Source: a virus. Taken from it: a stretch of 25,418 nucleotides of DNA. The translations under genes and the position numbers were made by a program. The stretch lies in IMG/VR virus record IMGVR_UViG_3300042691_023541, positions 1 through 25,418 of that record; one strand, given 5' to 3'. Shown one piece after another: positions 22,507 to 25,418 of the stretch. The notes under the pieces are model-generated. The model did not search any database, had not been told where the DNA came from, and was given only the letters and a program-made list of their open reading frames with translations. Position 1 is the first letter of the stretch. The number at the start of each line of letters is the position of its first letter.

Positions 22507-23094
22507 TCACATACTCCTTAAAAGTTGCTGGCGTTGGCTGGTCAGCCGCTCGCAATACTCGTTCAGTTCGGAGAGCGTCGGAAACCAGTTCGGCTTTACG
22601 GTCCTCATGGCGAAGTCCATGCAAGCGCCCTTGGCTATGTCAGCCGGGTATTGCGCCAAACAGGCGGCGTAGAGGCTCATGGTCAGGTCCAGCGTGGCGG
22701 TGTCGTCACCACGGCGGGCCGTTACCGCGTGAAGCCCCGCCACCCATTCCTCGCATTTCTCCAGCGGGGGCCGTGTCATTGCTGACTGAACCGCTTGTCG
22801 AGCTGTTTCCCGGTTCTCTGGGGTTAATCCAGACACCTGAAAGCCCGTCGTCCTCCGATAAAACCCACCCTCCGGCGGGAACATCATCCTGGATTGAGGC
22901 TTGGCGGCGACGTTCAGCGAGGATTCCAGCCATGCCAGTAGGTTTCGATCTGTCTCCGCTGGGGTTTGGCTTTCGAGTTTGGCCAGCACCGCGACGGTTG
23001 CGACACCACGTCCGCCATGTTGCGGACCAATCGAGTTTGCATCCGCCTGCGCCCGGCTTACTAATCCAGAAATCACGGAATTGATCGGCTTCAT
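22507..23094 (-). CDS. Replication-associated protein, helicase-loader-like
   Basis: 195 residues from ATG 23094, with GAGGAG seven bases upstream. The C-terminal part (residues 140-195: YPADIAKGACMDFAMR and NWFPTLSELNEYCERLTS) resembles phage helicase-loader/DnaB-interacting proteins downstream of DUF1376 genes. The first half shares 389 nt, out of phase, with the DUF1376 gene. The assignment is by style and neighbourhood. Confidence 0.65.
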   Translation of the reverse strand: MKPINSVISGLVSRAQADANSIGPQHGGRGVATVAVLAKLESQTPAETDRNLLAWLESSLNVAAKPQSRMMFPPEGGFYRRTTGFQVSGLTPENRETARQAVQSAMTRPPLEKCEEWVAGLHAVTARRGDDTATLDLTMSLYAACLAQYPADIAKGACMDFAMRTVKPNWFPTLSELNEYCERLTSQRQQLLRSM

Positions 23095-23593
23095 GTTTCG
23101 TCTCCTCGGGGGTCATGTTTTGGTTAATGGAAAATGTCAGGTCGGCTTCCGATGGTTTCCAATCTGAAGGCAATCGAGATCCTTTCTTTGGAGAAGGTGT
23201 AACCTTCTCTTTCTTTAACTCTGGTTCTGATTCTGATTGGCTAGGTTTTGGCTGGCGTAAGGTGTTGTTTTTCCTAGGAAGCCCAGCAATTTCGCGCTGA
23301 TTATCCTGATATTTTCTCGATTCTTCGGTGAGATAATCCGCGCGAAAGTTCGAGATAATTCCGTTGGCGCACTGAATCTTGCCAGCCGTTAGAAGCTCTT
23401 TTCGGATGGCCGTCCATTTTCGGACGCTGCATCCAAGCTGGCCAGCGATGTAACGCGCGTCATCGGCAAGCCGTCCGTCCCGCATATAAATCAAGTCGAG
23501 AACGATGGCGTAAGCGCCCTTCGTTTCCAGGCACAAGCCTATCGTCCCGTCGAGGAAGTCGCGGGGAAAGCGTTTGTAATAGGGAAGGCTCAT
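22706..23593 (-). CDS. DUF1376 replication protein
   Basis: 295 residues from ATG 23593 (MSLPYYKRFPRDFLDGTIGL), the typical opening of DUF1376 proteins, a YdaU-like winged-helix replication-initiator family. The DUF1376 domain covers about residues 1-95 with GAYAIVLDLIYMRDGRLADD. A charged Ser/Lys linker follows (115-140), then a second domain ending LDWSATWRTWCRN (187-199). After residue about 205 the sequence becomes Gly/Pro/Ser-rich; this tail overlaps the next gene. Its start overlaps a 19-residue upstream frame as ATGA. Confidence 0.8.
   Translation of the reverse strand: MSLPYYKRFPRDFLDGTIGLCLETKGAYAIVLDLIYMRDGRLADDARYIAGQLGCSVRKWTAIRKELLTAGKIQCANGIISNFRADYLTEESRKYQDNQREIAGLPRKNNTLRQPKPSQSESEPELKKEKVTPSPKKGSRLPSDWKPSEADLTFSINQNMTPEETKHEADQFRDFWISKPGAGGCKLDWSATWRTWCRNRRGAGQTRKPNPSGDRSKPTGMAGILAERRRQASIQDDVPAGGWVLSEDDGLSGVWINPREPGNSSTSGSVSNDTAPAGEMRGMGGGASRGNGPPW
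23102..23107 (-). promoter_or_regulatory. Strong ribosome-binding site inside the DUF1376 gene
   Basis: GAGGAG on the minus strand at 23107-23102, seven bases before ATG 23094. It lies within the DUF1376 reading frame, encoding part of a TPEET stretch. It supports a true start at 23094 and hence a genuine overlap of two genes. Confidence 0.65.
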
Positions 23594-23649
23594 TGCACAG
23601 CCCAAAGGCTTGCACGATCAAACTGGTCGCGGTATATCCGCATGGTCAC
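23590..23649 (-). CDS. 19-residue leader-type peptide
   Basis: GTG 23649 with AAGGAG six bases upstream (23661-23656) opens a frame of 20 codons, reading MTMRIYRDQFDRASLWAVQ, whose TGA stop overlaps the DUF1376 start as ATGA. The ribosome site and overlap suggest a translated leader that couples ribosomes onto the DUF1376 start. It might also be only a regulatory leader without a function of its own. Confidence 0.5.
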   Translation of the reverse strand: MTMRIYRDQFDRASLWAVQ

Positions 23650-23676
23650 GTCTGGCTCCTTGAACAGCCGGTGATT

Positions 23677-23712
23677 AGGGCGGGTTGAGTTTCCGGCTCA
23701 CCCGCCCGCCCT
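23677..23712. other. GC-rich hairpin upstream of the DUF1376 leader
   Basis: GGGCGGGTTGAG (23678-23689) can pair imperfectly with CTCACCCGCCC (23697-23707), and the GC-rich run continues to 23712. It lies in the noncoding stretch between the leader peptide and the next minus-strand gene. Neither strand has a clear U-run, so a regulatory hairpin is likelier than a terminator. Confidence 0.35.
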
Positions 23713-23754
23713 TTATCAATCATTGCAGGAACGAAAGCAAGCCGCTAGGATTGG

Positions 23755-23830
23755 CCCAGCCGCATCGTTTCCCCTCCCTTGTTGTGGCAGACTAGCCCGG
23801 CGCGTGAACAATCCGCGCCGGGCCTTTTTC
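23755..23830 (+). ncRNA. Possible short + strand transcript
   Basis: Inferred only from a weak promoter-like pair (TTGCAG at about 23724-23729 and TAGGAT at about 23747-23752, 17-nt spacing) and the strong + strand terminator at 23795-23829. It would give an RNA of about 75 nt, antisense to nothing annotated, in a minus-strand operon. No open frame is seen in it. Low confidence. Confidence 0.25.
23795..23829 (+). terminator. Strong intrinsic terminator, + strand
   Basis: GCCCGGCGCG (23795-23804) and CGCGCCGGGC (23814-23823) form a perfect 10-bp stem with a 9-nt loop, followed by CTTTTT. On the minus strand no U-run follows, so it acts on rightward transcription, although all neighbouring genes are leftward. 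Confidence 0.8.
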
Positions 23831-23997
23831 TATCCGGCCTCTGGAAACGGAAAACCCAGAACCTTCGCCCGTATCAAAACACTCCGCTCAAGACGGTTAA
23901 GCGTTTTTGCAACGTCGGCTAAGGGGCGTTTGGCAAGTGAGCCGGACTTAAGCAAACGGTCTTCGTCAGGCGTCCAGTGACCTGGTGGCTTACGCAT
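23830..23997 (-). CDS. Small Myb/GcrA-like HTH protein
   Basis: 55 residues from ATG 23997, with GGGAGG six bases upstream; ATG 24003 has no room for a ribosome site. The sequence GHWTPDEDRLLKSGSLAKRP followed by LADVAKTLNRLERSVLIRAK fits a Myb/SANT or GcrA-type three-helix DNA-binding fold: W...DxxLL, then an ELGR-like turn and recognition helix. Similar in layout to the upstream gene. Confidence 0.6.
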   Translation of the reverse strand: MRKPPGHWTPDEDRLLKSGSLAKRPLADVAKTLNRLERSVLIRAKVLGFPFPEAG

Positions 23998-24367
23998 TGT
24001 CATCCTCCCAGACTGAAAACAGCGTGTGACGCTTAGCGGGTACGGGCCGTCGGACTGGCGCGGGCTTTGGCAAATGGTCGCCACGCTGGAAAGCCTCGGC
24101 AAGCGCGATAACGAAACGTCTGTCTGCGTCACGGTGTTTGGCTTCCGCGTCTCGGTCCCGATCAAACCCTGTCGGTGCGGTTGTGGCAAGGATGCTTTTG
24201 CCGACTTCCTTGTGCCAAGTGATATTGAGGGTTCGCGCTCGCTCACGGACGACGTACTCCGTGCGGCCTAGCTTCTCGCCAATCTCGGCAGGCGTGAAGC
24301 CTAGCTTTTTCATCTTGCGGATGGTGTTGTCCTGTACGGACGTAAACCAGTTACGCGGCTGTCGCAT
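23990..24367 (-). CDS. GcrA/Myb-like HTH regulator
   Basis: 125 residues from ATG 24367, with GGGAGG about 5 nt upstream. Residues 5-48 (WFTSVQDNTIRKMKKLGFTP then AEIGEKLGRTEYVVRERARTL) are a three-helix HTH like GcrA or SANT proteins. The remaining part is basic and Pro-rich, ending SVWEDDNA. A role in early gene control or host cell-cycle interplay is possible. Partial overlap with the DnaA-like gene. Confidence 0.65.
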   Translation of the reverse strand: MRQPRNWFTSVQDNTIRKMKKLGFTPAEIGEKLGRTEYVVRERARTLNITWHKEVGKSILATTAPTGFDRDRDAEAKHRDADRRFVIALAEAFQRGDHLPKPAPVRRPVPAKRHTLFSVWEDDNA

Positions 24368-24719
24368 AGGAACCTCCCTGACGGGCCTTGTTCATCGTGC
24401 GCTCATAACCCTTGGCCAGCACATAGAACGCGAAGTCTGGACCGCCTGCTTTGCGGATACGCACGGCCTCCTCATAGGGAATGCCGATCCGCTGGCAATG
24501 AGCGCGGACGCCGTGGAGGATCGTGGTGTGGTCACGGCCACCGATGCGCCGGGCAATCTCTGGATAAGAGAGGTGCGCACACTCAATAAAGGCCCGATAA
24601 TAGACCTCCTGACGCGGCTTGGTGATGTGCTGTTGCCGTCGCTGCCCGGTCAACGCTGCGATGGTCAGGCCGTAATCCAGGGCCACCTCTCGCAGTATGT
24701 TGGCAATGGATTGTCTCAT
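24351..24719 (-). CDS. DnaA domain IV-like DNA-binding protein
   Basis: 122 residues from ATG 24719, ribosome site GGGGAGAG upstream. Residues 15-78 match the DnaA C-terminal domain: KPRQEVYYRAFIECAHLSYP, EIARRIGGRDHTTILHGVRA, with the GGRDHTTxLHxVR signature at 60-72 that recognises DnaA boxes. There is no AAA+ ATPase part. It may compete with or guide host DnaA, or recruit the phage origin; this is inference. ATGA coupling with the HNH gene. Confidence 0.88.
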   Translation of the reverse strand: MRQSIANILREVALDYGLTIAALTGQRRQQHITKPRQEVYYRAFIECAHLSYPEIARRIGGRDHTTILHGVRAHCQRIGIPYEEAVRIRKAGGPDFAFYVLAKGYERTMNKARQGGSYATAA

Positions 24720-25087
24720 GTCTCTCTCCCCTTAAAAGGCCGCTTTGGCCATGTGGTTTTAGTCTTTGGAAACGGACGGGACGGGATTGAGCCGCCTTTG
24801 ACAGCCCGTCTCGCCTGTTGCCCAGTCTCGCCAGCTTGTCGCTTGGCCTTGGCTATCCGCGCAACGTCGTCTCCGGTTTTAAGCGTCCGGTGACAGACCG
24901 TGTGCGCCACCTTCAGGTTATCGTCGGAATCATCAAACGACAGCGCCCACGGAATGACATGCTCAACCTCAAAAAGCTGGCCTATCTTGATTTTCTCCCG
25001 GCACAGATAGCAGCGCCCATCTTCCTTGACGAAGATACGGACGCGGCGAGCCTTGGACATTGACGGTCGAGGCGGAGCAGCGGTCAT
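24716..25087 (-). CDS. HNH endonuclease
   Basis: 123 residues from ATG 25087, TAATG overlap with the preceding stop. Zn-binding CYLC (27-30), then FEVEHVIPWALSFDDSDDNL (39-58) with Glu42, His43 and Asn57, and HTVCHRTLKT (62-71). This is a standard HNH nuclease of the phage type. It is part of the leftward operon and has the operon's overlaps, so it could be a packaging or replication nuclease rather than a selfish element. C-terminal tail is basic and Pro-rich. Confidence 0.85.
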   Translation of the reverse strand: MTAAPPRPSMSKARRVRIFVKEDGRCYLCREKIKIGQLFEVEHVIPWALSFDDSDDNLKVAHTVCHRTLKTGDDVARIAKAKRQAGETGQQARRAVKGGSIPSRPFPKTKTTWPKRPFKGRET

Positions 25088-25356
25088 TAGGTCCGCCGTC
25101 CCTCAATCGTGAGTTCCTCAACACTCAAAGCCCGGAGAGCCTGATATATCGACGCTCTGGACTTCTTCTGTTTGACGGCCTTGGCAAGTTGGAGTTTCAG
25201 CGCGTCCCGTTCACGGGCAATAGCGGCGAGGCGTTCCGTCTTGGCCTTGTGAGCGGTAAAGAAGGCGTCCGACGCCCAGTCAGGGTTAGCCGGAAACGTC
25301 TGTGTCTGGCGGTGGAAGCCATAACGCTGGATGAGACGGCGAAGGAGGGCAATCAT
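25087..25356 (-). CDS. Hypothetical basic helical protein
   Basis: 89 residues from ATG 25356 with GAGGAAC upstream. Residues 33-65 form a charged coiled-coil-like helix (AHKAKTERLAAIARERDALK), followed by a short HTH-like end (SRASIYQALRALSVEELTIE). Strong positive charge suggests nucleic-acid or protein scaffolding. No family recognised. Confidence 0.6.
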   Translation of the reverse strand: MIALLRRLIQRYGFHRQTQTFPANPDWASDAFFTAHKAKTERLAAIARERDALKLQLAKAVKQKKSRASIYQALRALSVEELTIEGRRT

Positions 25357-25418
25357 GGTTCGTTCCTCAAAGCTGCCCGCAGCAATGTAGCCGGGGACGT
25401 GTTGTAAACGGAGGCCAA
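25353..25418 (-). CDS. Partial CDS, C-terminal end
   Basis: An open frame enters from the right edge, with final residues LASVYNTSPATLLRAALRNE plus P, and a stop at 25353-25355 that overlaps the next start as ATGA. The same coupling as the rest of the operon supports it. Only 21 residues are in view; no function can be given. Confidence 0.55.
   Translation of the reverse strand: MASVYNTSPATLLRAALRNEP

Noticed and set aside
23723-23980. Rightward 85-codon frame over the terminator
   Set aside because: It reads through a strong terminator hairpin, and is opposite the HTH gene; looks like chance.
24138-24893. Rightward 251-codon frame opposite the DnaA-like gene
   Set aside because: Antisense to a gene with a clear DnaA signature; no ribosome site and no domain.
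24716-25087. Second HNH gene considered as another homing element
   Set aside because: It shares strand, overlaps and coupling with its operon, so nothing shows an insertion; it is better treated as a resident phage gene.
1-25418. CRISPR arrays, tRNA genes, attachment sites
   Set aside because: No regularly spaced direct repeats, no cloverleaf seen by eye, and no integrase or duplicated att-like core in the window.

Overview
The window reads as one arm-and-a-half of a tailed bacteriophage genome (or intact prophage) with a short, podovirus-type tail. The roughly 60% GC impression, the small GcrA/Myb-like helix-turn-helix proteins, the DUF1376 replication protein and the stand-alone DnaA-domain-IV protein suggest a Gram-negative, probably alphaproteobacterial host (Caulobacter/Brevundimonas-like). 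A Gram-negative host is also required by the Rz/Rz1 spanin pair. The host genus is inference. No integrase, terminase, portal or DNA polymerase lies inside the window.

Layout. From 25 to 19168 almost everything is on the + strand: scaffold and major capsid protein (25-2035), a small capsid-associated protein (2060-2347), and a tandem hairpin/terminator (2361-2423). Next comes an accessory island with a glycosyltransferase-DUF115 fusion, a 25-residue membrane micropeptide, a small protein and an FkbM methyltransferase (2439-4891). Then follow head/tail-joining proteins (4892-6402), a tail nozzle protein (6590-8278), a GNAT acetyltransferase (8275-8736), ejection/internal virion proteins (9195-14059), a collar-type tail fibre (14062-15237), a right-handed beta-helix tailspike (15247-17793) and a lysis cassette (17845-19168: two small membrane proteins, an M15 endolysin, nested Rz/Rz1). 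One gene breaks the pattern. A minus-strand HNH homing endonuclease (8693-9145) sits between the GNAT gene and the next virion gene, which is left with no ATG/GTG/TTG start at its natural N-terminus.

From 19205 to the right edge every gene is on the minus strand and is small and tightly packed, mostly with ATGA stop/start overlaps. The right-hand (promoter-proximal) part carries an HNH protein, the DnaA-domain-IV protein, two Myb/GcrA-like HTH proteins, a DUF1376 replication protein and a helicase-loader-like protein in a 389-nt out-of-phase overlap. After a promoter with a perfect palindrome between its -35 and -10 come eleven small accessory genes, including DUF551-like and Cys-rich proteins. 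The leftward early operon and the rightward late operon converge at about 19170-19204.

The most interesting points are the homing-endonuclease insertion with a likely ATT start, the long overlap of two replication genes, the glycosylation/methylation island with a hidden micropeptide, the palindromic promoter at 22408-22437, and a strong + strand terminator at 23795-23829 inside a minus-strand block, which implies an unseen short transcript. All functional calls come from reading motifs by eye; no database search was possible.
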